DNA of 64,000 nucleotides from Hedera helix. Lineage: Eukaryota; Streptophyta; Magnoliopsida; Apiales; Araliaceae. The position numbers and the translations under genes were made by a program. Shown here one piece after another: positions 43,193-55,280 of this stretch. The stretch spans positions 15,461,098 through 15,525,097 of the forward strand of contig OX359266.1 in the NCBI GenBank assembly GCA_947179155.2, given 5' to 3'. The notes beneath the pieces are model-generated. The model did not search any database. It had not been told where the DNA came from and was given only the letters and a program-made list of their open reading frames with translations. Numbering within the stretch: the first letter of the stretch is position 1; each line of letters begins with the position of its first letter.

Positions 43193-45564
43193 CAAGCCAT
43201 GTTTGTAATATCCCGGATATTTAAATGAATTAGAAATAAAATATTTAATATTTAATAAAGGTTGGAGTTTGAGAACCTAGTAGTGATAGATAAATAGAGG
43301 TCCAAATTAAATTTAACGGACTAACTTAGATATGGTGATATCAAAATTTTTGATAAGTTAGCAAGTAAAGTGATAATTCAATAAACTTGACTAACAGCAA
43401 GTCTAATTAAATTAAGAGAATTAATTAGTGGGGTTATGTAATTATGCGACGTGGTTGCGTGTAAATTAAATATGTATTTATATGAATATATATATGTGTG
43501 CATATTTAGTAACCTAATTTAATGGTTAATTAAATTGTGATAAATAGATAGATTAATATTAAATTAATCCGAATTGAATTAAAAGGTTTATTGTGGGATT
43601 AATTATATTCATTAATCAACAATTATGCAAATTGTTGATAAATTATTTGTGAGGAATAATTACGTAAATTATATAATTATAAATTATATAAAGTAGATGA
43701 ATTAATTAAAGGAGATTAGTAATTGTATATATGTACAACATTTAATTTCATATATATGTACATATATATAAAGGGATTAAATTAATTAAGTAATAATTTA
43801 ATATATTAAATGAATATATTCTATAATTAAATAAATCATTGTAAATGATTTATGGGAGGGAGAAATTTAATTATACAATTATTTGTGTAATATTAATTAA
43901 ATGATTTAATAAATTATTTAAATAAGAAATTGAGTAAATATATTATTATTTCAATGTATTTTCGGGTAAATGGAATTATTTCCATAATTGATGAGAAATG
44001 AATTATTTAATGTAAATGTATTAAATAATTTAATTTATGGCGTAAATAATATATATTAAATTATATATTGTATTTATTTAAATTTCATAATTTATTGTGA
44101 AATTATTTTTGAGGTAAGGTGATGTGTATAAATAATATATATAGATTATATATATTATTATTAGCAAACACACTCTAAAGTTTTAATATCAAAATAATTG
44201 ACAAGTTGTCATTAATTAAATATTCAATTAAATTGAATATAATGAGTGAATTAAATTTTTATAAATTAATTAATATGATTATTAATTAATGTAAATAATG
44301 TTAAATATTATTAATAATATTATTAGTCCATTCAGTAATTTAATACTTATGGGTTAGAATATTTAATTATTTATTCAATCTAATTATTTATTTAAATCAT
44401 GGATTGAATAATTAATATGTAAATTATTAAATTAGCCCAACATGGGTCAATTAGTAGCCCAAGTGGAGAATAATAAAATTTGACAATTTAGTAGCCCAAA
44501 CAATTTAATAGAAGCCCAATTGGTATTTTAAATTAAAGCCCAATGATTGACCCACTTGAAAAATACTTTATAAAACTATTAATTCTTAAAAAGTGAAAAG
44601 TGACATTCATTTTGGGACACCAACAAAGCTTGTTGCCGGCAAGTTGGAGAGAAAGAGAGTGAAATGTGTGATTGTTATTTTATTATTTATTTATTTAATA
44701 ATTAGGTTGCTTGTTTTAATTTTTTTGGTGAGTCTTTTCCCACAAAATCCTCACCAACTAAGGCATGGGTTAGCTTTCTTGTGTAAGCATCCAATAGCTA
44801 GCTTGTGTTGGTCTAATTTCATAGATATAAGATATATATCTATACATTATGGAAGACTTAAGTCATTAGAGAGAGAGAATTGTTAGTCATTTATTCTTCT
44901 TTCACTTTTCAAATTAGAGAGAAAATATTTGAGAGCAAAGATAAGGAAGGAGAAGGAATTTTTGGTTTCATGCCATCCACCTTCACAACCCATTTTGGAA
45001 GAAAAATGAAGATAGCCATTAAAATGAGGTAATGATTATTTTAAATGTAGTTTGTTTTTAAATTAAATAAATTATCATGTTAGTATAAACATGTTAATAT
45101 AGTTAATAATGTGTAGTGGTAATATTTATGCCATGCTTGAGTTTAATATGCTTGGTTTGTATTTTGGTATATTTTATATGCTAAAATATGTATTTAATAG
45201 TGTGTAAATAAGTTTTGGAATTTATGTCCAAAAATATTTTTATAAAACTTAGATTTAATGTTATAATATTATAGAACATTAAATCATGAGAAAAACAAAG
45301 TTTGAATCACTCAAAATGGAGTTATACACAAAAAGTTATGATTTGTGGTAGTTTATGTGATGTAAAAATTTTTATAAAAATTTTTAATATTAAATCATGA
45401 AAAATTAAATTTTCATGTTATAAATTGTTGTTAGGTTATTGGTATTTTTTCTGGATTTTTATTGAGAGATTAAGAGTTTACTTGAAGGTATAAATTTTAT
45501 TAAGTTGTGTATAAAAAGTACTGTTCACGTTCTGTGAGAGGGAAAAAAAAAAAAAAAAAGGACT

Positions 45565-45730
45565 GGCCGCGCAATGCGCGCCAGCCAAATAATTTGCCAG
45601 ACAGCCGTACAAAACGACGTCGTTTGGCGCATAAAAAGTTAACCCGCGCGCAATGCGCGGAGGCCGGCTCCGGGGTCTCCAAAACGGCACCGTTTTGGCC
45701 CCGGGATTTTGTAAGGCGCGCCATGCGCGG
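45565..45730 (+). repeat. Alternating palindrome cassette A-B-A-B-A
   Basis: A 45565-45582 (GGCCGCGCAATGCGCGCC), B 45610-45627 (CAAAACGACGTCGTTTGG), A 45643-45660 (CCCGCGCGCAATGCGCGG), B 45679-45698 (CCAAAACGGCACCGTTTTGG), A 45715-45730. Tail units with AAATTACGAAATTGCCCCTC and TTTACAGAATTGCCATTC follow. The overlapping frames here (to 112 residues) are artefacts of the island. Confidence 0.85.
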
Positions 45731-45920
45731 AAGACATTTTCGGCTGAAATTACTATTTTGCCCCTCTGGTCTTTTTTCTGCGAAATTACGAAATTGCCCC
45801 TCCGTTCGTTTTTCGGCTTATTTACAGAATTGCCATTCTGGATAATTTTAATTAATTTAAATGTTTAAAAATTAATTTAAAATTATAACAAAAATAATAA
45901 TAATACAAAAATGATATTTA

Positions 45921-46215
45921 GGTATTGAATATTATATTTTCCAAATATAATATGTATTTAGGATTAATATTTAAATGTTGTAAATATTAATCTAGTTAGT
46001 TTAATATTATATTTTTCAAATATAATAAGTTTAAATGTTGTAAATATTAATCTAGTTAGTTTAATATTATATTTTTCAAATATAATAAGTATTTAGGATT
46101 AATATTTAAATGTTGTGAATATTAATCTAGTTAGTTTAATATTATATTTTTCAAATATAATAAATATTTAGGATTAATATTTAAATGTTGTAAATATTAA
46201 TCTAGTTAGTTTAAT
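45921..46215 (+). repeat. Tandem repeat, about 75 bp, four copies
   Basis: Units run TTTAATATTATATTTTTCAA ... GGATTAATATTTAAATGTTG ... AATATTAATCTAGTTAG. The second copy lacks about 18 bp. The related LTR at 22896 has one copy, so the expansion followed their split. Confidence 0.88.
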
Positions 46216-46224
46216 ATTATATCT

Positions 46225-46690
46225 TCTGAAATTATGATTATTTATTATTTATTATTTAATTAATATTAAATAATAAACAAGGATGATAAGTAAATTAATT
46301 ATTATTTAATTACTATTAAATAATAATTAAAGACAACTAAGATTGAGTATTTAATTATTTATTATTTGATTAACTTTAAATAATAAATAAATTCAGTTAG
46401 TTATTAGGTATTATTAAATAATAACTACTGACAGTTGAGTATTTACTATATAATTTTATTATTTATTATTTAATTAACTTTAAATAATAAATGAATCTTG
46501 TTAATTAGTTATTATTTATTTTTAAATAATAACTAAAGATATTTGATTATTTTTAATATGATATAATTATTTATTATTTGATTAGCTTTAAATAATAAAT
46601 AAATCTAGTAAGTTATTATTTATTATTAAATAATAACTAAAGGTATTTAATTACTTACTATTTAATTAATGTTAAATAGTAATTAAATGA
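46225..46690. repeat. Series of AT-rich hairpins
   Basis: At least seven units of TTATTTATTATTTAAT / ATTAAATAATAAA with short loops. Arms match within each unit better than between units. Confidence 0.78.
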
Positions 46691-47826
46691 AATTAGATTT
46701 AATGGAATAAAGAAAATGTCTTTTAACTCTTTTGTTTAAACAATTATAATAAATTGTTTAATAGTTTAATAAGTGTTTAACACTTAAGAAAATTATTTTC
46801 TAACTTATTAAATTATTAACCTAATATGATTGAGGGTTTATAAGGTTAATAATATTGTTTTGATTGATGTAAATTATGTGTTAGTACTTATGAGTGGTAG
46901 ATAAGTTTCTTAATGAGTGTATAGTTGTACAAATACACTGTACTAATTATTAGACCAACTTTACTAATGTTAGGTCTTTCAAAGCCAGATAGTTAAAGCT
47001 AAACATTAATTGTAGCTGAGCAGACAGGCAAGTTTCCTAAACCCTACTCAATTTATATTCGAGCAGGATACATTATTTTATTGTTCAAGTTCCTAACTCA
47101 AACTCAAGTTGTTACATTTCAAGCATGCTATGGTTTAATTCTGTATAATTATTCCACCTCTTTAAATTGTTGATTCGCACTTAGTGCTTGTTGCATGTGT
47201 TCATCAGGTATGAAAGGCTGATCACCTTCATTACCATAAGGTTCATTTAAATTTGTTCATGGTCATTATTGACACTCAACATTAATTAATTTAGTCATTC
47301 AATTATTGAAATTATGACTCGTACTCTTTCACAATTATTATATTGTTGAAAATTCAAAAGCTTATTCTTTCTTTCAATCATGATATATCGTTATCGTATT
47401 TAAACTTGCTGAGCAAAGTCGTTGCTCACTCTTGCTATATCATGATAACAAATTTCAGAATAATACGAATGTCCAAGGAGAGATGGAGACAGAAGCAACA
47501 GACAAGATTATAGTGTTATGCATTATAACTAAATTGTTATATGATGTAAGTAATTTTGTAAACCTTGTTATGAATCTAAAGGTATATATGTAAGTTAAGG
47601 TTAGAAACCTTGGGAAATGTTGTAGAATAAACAATTTATGTTTATATATTCCGCATTAGTTATAGAACGTGTATGAAGATGATGTATCGTGACGTACCAA
47701 GTCTAGGGTTAAAGGAACCCGGATTTGGGGTCGTCACAATGTTCACTTGTTTTCTCATTCATTTTCAAAGCTAAAATTCAAGTATCAAAGCTATACATAT
47801 ATTGAGAAAGAGTTCCATTGAGTTGC

Positions 47827-49962
47827 TGTAACGACCCCGAAATTCGACCAACTTTATTTCCTTTAACTTTGTATTTATTATACATTATCTTTACAACGTC
47901 CAAATTTCGGTTCGTTAATAATCTTTAATCACCTTATTTGAACCCTTAAATGATTTTATAAATCATCAATTACCAATTTTTTTTATATAAATTTTTCTTT
48001 TTCTTTTCTCAATCCAATCATTGTATTAAAATATTTGGATATTTAAAATCTTTACATCTGGATCCTAGTCCCTGGATCGCAACCTTTACTTTTTATTTTC
48101 TTTCTGTTACAAATATCGTAAAGCTCAACATTTAAAATTTAATGTTGTATATATCCATACCACATCTTTCGTTTCATAAATCATAATTAAATCATTTAAT
48201 AATTTCTATCGTAACATCTATCTAGTACAATCACAGTTCAAAATTTAACTTTACTTATCCTGTCTGGATTCGACATATATGTACATACGAAACATCATTA
48301 TAAACTTAACACATGTATCCACATTGAATGGAAAATATAACAAAACGCTTACAACCTTCTAGGTAATTCATCTCTATCATATCTGATATTCTTGAAAGTT
48401 ATTTCTTTCCTGGATTGCGGAATTAAATAATAAATACCCTTTTTTTATTGCTCCTCGTACAACATTTCTTAAGCCAAAAACTTCCTCTTGATGGCACCAA
48501 TTATCTTCTTCTCCCTCTTGTAGCCATGGTGGTTCGGGTGGTGGTGCACGGTGGAGATGGTGGCTCTCGGTATAAGAAGAAAAGAAAGAGAGTGTTTTAT
48601 TTTCTTTTCTTTTCTTTCTTGCTTTGTTTCTTTTTTTTTTTCTCCCTTTATATAATCACCAACCAACTAGCCATTTGGAATAAAAAAAAGTTTCCACCGA
48701 CTTTAAAACTTCTGGATTATTCCAATTCACGCATGCAAGTTTTAATTTCATATATAATTAATTATTTAATACATTATATAATTATATCGTGTAATAAATA
48801 TTTTATATAATGTATATAAAATATTTATTTTAATTCACCAAAAATCATAACATGATTTATCATTAATATTAATACCTCTTTTAGATACCTTACTTGACAA
48901 ATTTTGTACACGCATAACGCCATGCATGTAGTTATTTGAGGTAATTTATACCTCAAAAATTCTTAAATTAATACATATAGCATATAAAAATTATTTTTCA
49001 TAATTTTCACTTCGTTACTCGGACAACATGTTACATTAACATGTTCACATTTTTAAAATATTATCTTTCATAACAATCATAACAATTCAGTTATGCATAA
49101 ACATAATTTTTAATTCATTAAAGCATTCCCTTTTTCCTTATTTAATTTCATTTCTTTACATTTCACGTTAACTTTTCTTATATAAATTATATAATTTATT
49201 ATTATATAATTTATATAATTACCTTATCCTTATAATTTTTATTTTATACAAAACACAATTTATAAAATTTTCCCTCCATCCTTAAATACCTTAATCCTCT
49301 TATATAAATTATATAATTATTCCTATATAATTTATATAATTATTAATTTCTTCCTTAATATTTACTTAAATTCCCTTATATAAATTATATACATTCTTCG
49401 TATACAATTTATAAAAATTCCTTCTTTTCTTAAAAATTTGTAAACCTTCACCATAAATATTAATTAAATCTAAAATCAATATTTCAAATTTTTATCAACT
49501 TCCTCATTCACTTTTATTTAACTTTCGGATTAATTCAATTATTAATCCCTTAATTTCCATAATTAATGAAATTTATAATTATCACAATTTAACTTACGCA
49601 TTTATATGTATATACACATGTATATATATACATATCTAATTTCTATACTTCACATTAGCACGTATACTATTAAATCAAAATTTCTACACTTCCATAACAA
49701 TTCTTTTGTACAATTTATTGTACCTTTATATGAAATTTCTCTCATTCTTAATAAATTATTTTTAACAATTTATTTACTTTTCAATTATTTTAATTCTATA
49801 TCATTCATCATAGTCTCTTCACAGATTTAATTTACTAATTAAATCTCATTACATACCTTAAATCACATAAAATAATAATTAATTTAAATAACCTTGATAA
49901 TTTTATCAATTAAATTCTTATTTAATATTATTAAATAAATCCTGAAAATTCGGATCCTCACA
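47827..49962 (-). mobile_element. 3' LTR of the minus-strand element, lacking the intron-like interval
   Basis: TGTAACGACCCCG ... CGGATCCTCACA, 2,136 bp against about 3.4 kb for its relatives. The missing part lies between 48468 (the minus-strand leader end ...GGCTTAAG) and about 58 bases before the acceptor-like CCAG|GAAAG (boundary 48410/48409). The cassette and 60-bp repeats are thus absent. The frames at 48448-48810 on both strands are low-complexity artefacts. Confidence 0.85.
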
Positions 49963-52835
49963 TTCTTCCCCCCTTAACAAGATTCCGTCCTCGGAATCAT
50001 AATTGCCGTAATAATCATACATATATTATTCATAGCACCTTGCTATACCTTTATCTTGATAAATCACAACTATTTCCATAATAATCATATCTTACCTCGT
50101 TAATTTCCATAACTCAGATGGATAACCCCATAATGGTCATAATTATCAGAATATTTAAATTCTTAACTTAATTCACAATTTCTTTGTAGTATTACATTTC
50201 ATATTTCTCTAAAAATTTTATTAATAACACTTTAATTCGTCTCTTGATACACTTATCAAGATAATTTCTCATTCTCAAAAAAAAATTCATTTCTTTAATC
50301 ATACTTACCCTTACTCAATCCGCTTATTTCATACTCTTTATTGCACATCATTTATACTCTGCACTTTCATTCTTCTCTTCATATTCACACATTTTCTTTA
50401 CATTCCATCTATCATTCCTTAATACCTCCATCATTCAACACTAGGTTTTAAATACCAACCTTTACTTAATTCATCATAATCCTTATTTGGAAATTATTTC
50501 AAAAATTCTGGGTGTCACATTCACCCCTCCTTCATAAAATTTCGTCCTCGAAATTTTTATGTACTCGTATTTCACAATTTCTTTACATTTATTCCACAAA
50601 TCTTTATTTCCTTCCTTTCTCATAGTCATTGTACAATACAATTTTCTAATCCATCACATTTCATACATTCTTTACTTCACAATTATTGCTTCCATTGTCA
50701 TTCACATTTAAATAATAATACCCCATCCTACATCTAATCTTCATAAGAGTAGAGGAAAAATAAAAATTTTCGTAGTATGCTGAATGAACTTTTATCCCGG
50801 TTAACAGTATTTCACTCCCAGAGTACCTCATACTGTAACCCATTAAAATAATGAATTTTCATAATATTCTGAACATGATCCCGGTTTACAGTACTTCGCT
50901 CCCCGAGTACCTCATACTGCAAACCCTGACAGTGGATCAGTCTGTCATTAAAATGATAGATGTTTCACCATACTGTGTTTCTTATACCAAGTGACCATTC
51001 GATCAACCTGCAACATTCTTAATCTTTTTGTTCATCTCAGCCTTAGAATTCATTTAAAAGAAATTTGTTTAGTTATAACTTTCAAAGAATACGAAGTCAA
51101 TACATTTCAAAATTTGTCTAGCTGAATCAAATAGCTTGGACTTATATTACTTCAACGCTTGTCTAGCTAGATCAATTAGCATAGACTTACTTTTAACAAT
51201 TTATAACTCGCAGAAATTTTAAAAAATAGTCATCATGTCAAAACTCTTCAAAACGTCTAGCCGAGTCAAATCGCATTGACTTATAGCTTTGACATACCTT
51301 CATAAATCAAAATCATTTATGACTTCATGTTACCGCATCATCTTGATAGTACGTTGAGAATTTCGTCGTTAATAATTCCTACACCATACTTTATGGTGTT
51401 GAATCATCTTATGACGAAATAGTACCGCACCGTCTCAACAACACGTTGAGCATTCCGTCATTCATCACATCTGCACCGGGTTAAAAGGTGCGTGGATGAT
51501 TCTTTTGAAATACATTTTGATGTAAAAACATTTTTGTCTAGCATAGACACTTTTTAAATCGCTTAAAATTTTTATTTATATTTTTCAAAGCACACACGTG
51601 TCAAATCAACTTGAGTCCAACATTTTCGAAATCTAGCAAAGCTAGAAGAGTGGGAATATCCTAAATTCCCTAACATTCACTTTCTGCTTCTTCACTTCAT
51701 TATTAAATTTATTGCTAGGACTATTATTATTTATCATATTAAAATTTATATCTACTCCAACTTTTCTATACCCCCGTATAGTTCATCAAACTTGCTACAC
51801 ATTATGAGTCCAGGAACTTACCACAAGAAAATGAGTTTTAAAGCTTGTCCTAGCAATATGTAGTCTGAGAACAAATCAAATACTATCCATATGCTGAGGG
51901 GCTAAAAACATACCATACGATTATGAGTCATGGACTTACCATATGCATGAGTTTTAAGAACTCGTGCCTAAACTTAATATTATTTACTTATCAAAACTTC
52001 TAGCGCAACTCTAACATTTCAATGATTATCACATAGTAACTGAGTAAACACAAATCTTCCGCCCATACAAAGGATTGTGCAATTCAGTCACCATGTGAGT
52101 CTTCAATTGAAATTTCGTACCCAAGTTTTCTGCCCCCTTATCATAACATTTCTGTCATTCAGGCTTTATCATTCTCTGAATTCTTCTTGTACTATTTCAT
52201 AGTACCATATCTCTTTATAGCATCAAGCTATACCTCTTTGACCATTTACAGGTCTCTCTGTTATTTCACATTCTCACTTGATCCCATCATAACTTTGCTT
52301 TACAATCTATTCCTTACTTGCTTCCCTTATCTCATTATCGTATCGTAGTACGATTCTCTTACCACTCCTGATCATGTTATTATGACCTCTTTCTATACTC
52401 TTTAGATTACCTTTTCATCTTTATTACTTGAATTAGGTGTCCCCTGATCATATTTGAGATTCATCTTTGAATCATTTCAATTATTCCTTCAAATAAATTT
52501 TTAATTAAACTTATAAATTTTCTCAATTCCCTACCTTCGCTCAGATCTTTCTTAACATCTTTATCTCTTTCTATAATCTTCTATCTTTCATATTTTCTTT
52601 ACTTTAGTCAATATCTGAGATCTGTATTTCTTAACTTACATCTTTCTATTTCAATCCCCCCATGTTCTTCAAACTTTTCACGTATTTGGACTCAGGAACT
52701 TACCATAATTATATGGTTGAGGAGCTTGTCCTAGTCAGGCCATAGTCGCCCATTCGCTAAAGGGGCTCCACCATATAATCATGAGTCACGAGTTTACCAT
52801 ACGTTTGAGTTCAGAACACTCAACTAACCGTACTC
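49963..52835 (-). other. Non-coding internal region of the minus-strand element, with two stacked 3' ends
   Basis: In the element's sense it ends TTAAGGGGGGAAGAA (49977-49963) before the LTR. A second terminus lies 550 bp inward: polypurine GAAGGAGGGGTGAA (about 50533-50520) then TGTGACACCCAG (50519 leftwards). Each is preceded by a dyad, GATTCCGTCCTCGGAATC (49981-49998) and AAATTTCG-TCCT-CGAAATTT (50537-50556), the trace of the chromovirus polyprotein end. From 50800 to 51500 there are loose repeats with CAGTA-TTC-CTC and GTCTAGC-GA-TCAAAT-GC; from 51780 to 52820 loose repeats with GAGTC-GGACTTACCAT and GAGTTTTAA. No gene. Confidence 0.75.
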
Positions 52836-54899
52836 TGTGAGGATCCGAATTTCCAGGAATTCTTTAATAATATTAAATGAGAATTTAATTGATAAAATTA
52901 TCAAGATTGATAAATTAATTATTATTTTATCGAATTTAAGGTATGTGATGTGATTTAATTAGTAAATTAAATATGTACAGAGATAATGATGAATTGTGTG
53001 GATTTAAAATAATTGAAAAAGTAAATAAATTGTTTAAAAAACAATTTATGAGGAATAAAAGAAATTACATGTAATGGTAAAGTAAATTGTACAATAAATT
53101 TATTGTGAAGGTGCAGGAATTGTTATTTAAATAATATTATTAGCTATGAAATGAATATATATACATTTGTATATATATATTGTGAGGATCTGAATTTCCA
53201 GGATTTCTTTAATAATATTAAGTGAGAAATTTAATTGATAAAATTTTCAAGGTTGTTAAATTAATTATTATATTATGCGATTTAAGGTATGTGATGTGAT
53301 TTAATTGATAAATTAAATCTGTGCAGAGATTATGATGAATTGTGTTGAAATTAAAATAATTGAAATGTAAATAAATTGTTTAAAAAAACAATTTATGAGG
53401 AATAAAAGAATGTTAGGTAAGGATACAATAAATTGTACAATTAAAATATTCTGAAAATACAGAAAGTATGATTTTAAATGAGGATATGTGATCATGTGAA
53501 AGACATGAATTAAATATGTATATATTTATATATATACATTTTTATATATATGTGCGTCATGTTTAATTGATAATTATAAATGTTATTATTTATAGAAATT
53601 AAGGGATTAATAATTAAATTAATCCAATTTTTAATGAAAAACGAATGAGGAAGTTAATAAAATTGTAATTATTGACTTTAGAGTTTATCAAGAATTTTGG
53701 AAGAAGTTTGAAAATTAATTGAAAAGGAAAGGTAATTATATAAATTATATAATAATAAATTATATAATTTATATAAGGAAATTAAAATAATGTGTGAAGC
53801 AAATAATAATTATATAAATTATATAAAAATAATTATATAATTTATATAAGAGGATTAAGTAATAAATGTATAATTTTGGTTATATAATTAAGTGATAATT
53901 ATGAAGGAATTTAGGAAATTATTTAAAAAGAAATAATGTAATTATATAAATTATATAATATTAAATTATATAATTTATATAAGGAAAGTTAATGTGAATA
54001 TTAAAGAAATGGAATAATAAATAAGAAAAAGGAATGTTTTAAGTTATTAAAAATTATATTTATGTATAATGAAATTATTATGACTTTTATGAAAGATAAT
54101 ATTTCAGAAACGTGAACATGTTAATGTAACATGTTATCCAAGTAACGGAGTGAAAAATTATGAAAAATAATTTTTATAAGCTATATGAATTATTTTATGA
54201 TTTTTGGAAGTATAAATTATCTCATATAATTACATGCATGACGTTATGCGTGTATAAAATTTGTCAAGTAAAGTACCCAAAAGAGGTATTAATATTACTT
54301 ATAAATCCTATTATGATTTTTGGTGAATGAAAATAAATATTTTATATATATTATATAAAATATTTATTACACAAAGTAATTACATAATGTATTTAAGTTA
54401 TATTTGCAAGTGATTTTTTTTCTGAAAAATCCGGAACATTCAAGAGAGAATAAGTCGGTGGATTTTTAAAGCCAAAAATGTAAATTGCCTTGGCTTATAA
54501 AAGGAATGGAAAGCAAAACAAAAGAAAAAAAAAACAAACAAACACAAACTTCTCTCTCTTCTCTCCCACCGCCACCCTCACCAATATCACCACCACCATG
54601 CCGACAAGCACCATAACCAACACCAAGAGATGAGGAAGTTGGTGTCATCAAGGAAGGATTTGAAGCTTTAGAAGGTATAAAAGTAATTTAATTGTTTTAT
54701 TTTGGAATTATGGTAATAAGTTAATTTTGTGGAAAAATTATAAATAATTAGAATAATGATTCCAAATAATTTTTGGATATTGATGTATGAATTATGTGAT
54801 TTTTGGAGTAGTTTGATTGTGAAAAATTGGGTGTAAAATGGTAATTTTTGGTAAGGTGGTACACTGTGCGCGAAACTGGGAGAAGAAAAGGAACAGTGG

Positions 54900-55064
54900 C
54901 CCGCGCATTGCGCGGGCGTGTTTTTTTCTGAGGCAGGCAATAAAACGGCGTCGTTTTGAGCCAAGAAGGTCGGGTCGCGCCTTGCGCGGACGAAGATTCT
55001 GGAAAAGGGAAAGAAACGACGTTGTTTTGAGTCGACCGAAGGTCGGTCCGCGCAATGCGCGACC
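54900..55064 (+). repeat. Alternating palindrome cassette A-B-A-B-A
   Basis: A 54900-54916 (CCCGCGCATTGCGCGGG), B 54942-54957 (AAAACGGCGTCGTTTT), A 54973-54989, B 55013-55027 (AAACGACGTTGTTTT), A 55045-55064 (GGTCCGCGCAATGCGCGACC). Begins 225 bp after the donor-like GT. Confidence 0.83.
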
Positions 55065-55077
55065 GATCAATTTCCGG

Positions 55078-55280
55078 AAGTTACGAAAATGCCCCTGACC
55101 TTTTCCTTTAATGTCGGTTGAGTCCCTAAAGCTGCCAAAATTACAGAAATACCCCTGGGCTTTCCGGAAAATTCCGGTTGTGTCCCTAAGAGAGTCGAAA
55201 TGACAAAAATGCCCCTGGACTTTCCAAAAAATACTGGTTGGGTCCCTAAGGGCGCGAAAATTACTAAAATGCCCCCAAAA
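55078..55280 (+). repeat. Tandem repeats of about 60 bp after the cassette
   Basis: Three units with AAAATGCCCCTG and GGTTG-GTCCCTAA. Confidence 0.82.

Larger units (their letters stand above)
43204..47738 (+). mobile_element. Solo LTR, 4.5 kb, in the chromovirus 3' LTR
   Basis: TGTAATATCCCGG ... TTTGGGGTCGTCACA, flanked by ATGTT (43199-43203, 47739-47743). The sister 5' LTR at 21471-21485 reads AAGCCATGTTCACTTG without it. Clear relative of the LTR at 22896. GCCCA words 44430-44550, TATA CTTTATAAAAC (44568 on), donor GAG|GTAATG at 45029, cassette 45565-45730, hairpins 46225-46690, TTCGCACTTAGTGC 47174-47187, hairpin block 47404-47435, acceptor TTTCAG ending 47458. Confidence 0.93.

Noticed and set aside
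48448..48810. 120-residue frame rich in Val, Phe and Lys
   Set aside because: It covers the leader and a T-rich run of an LTR; sister LTRs do not keep the frame.
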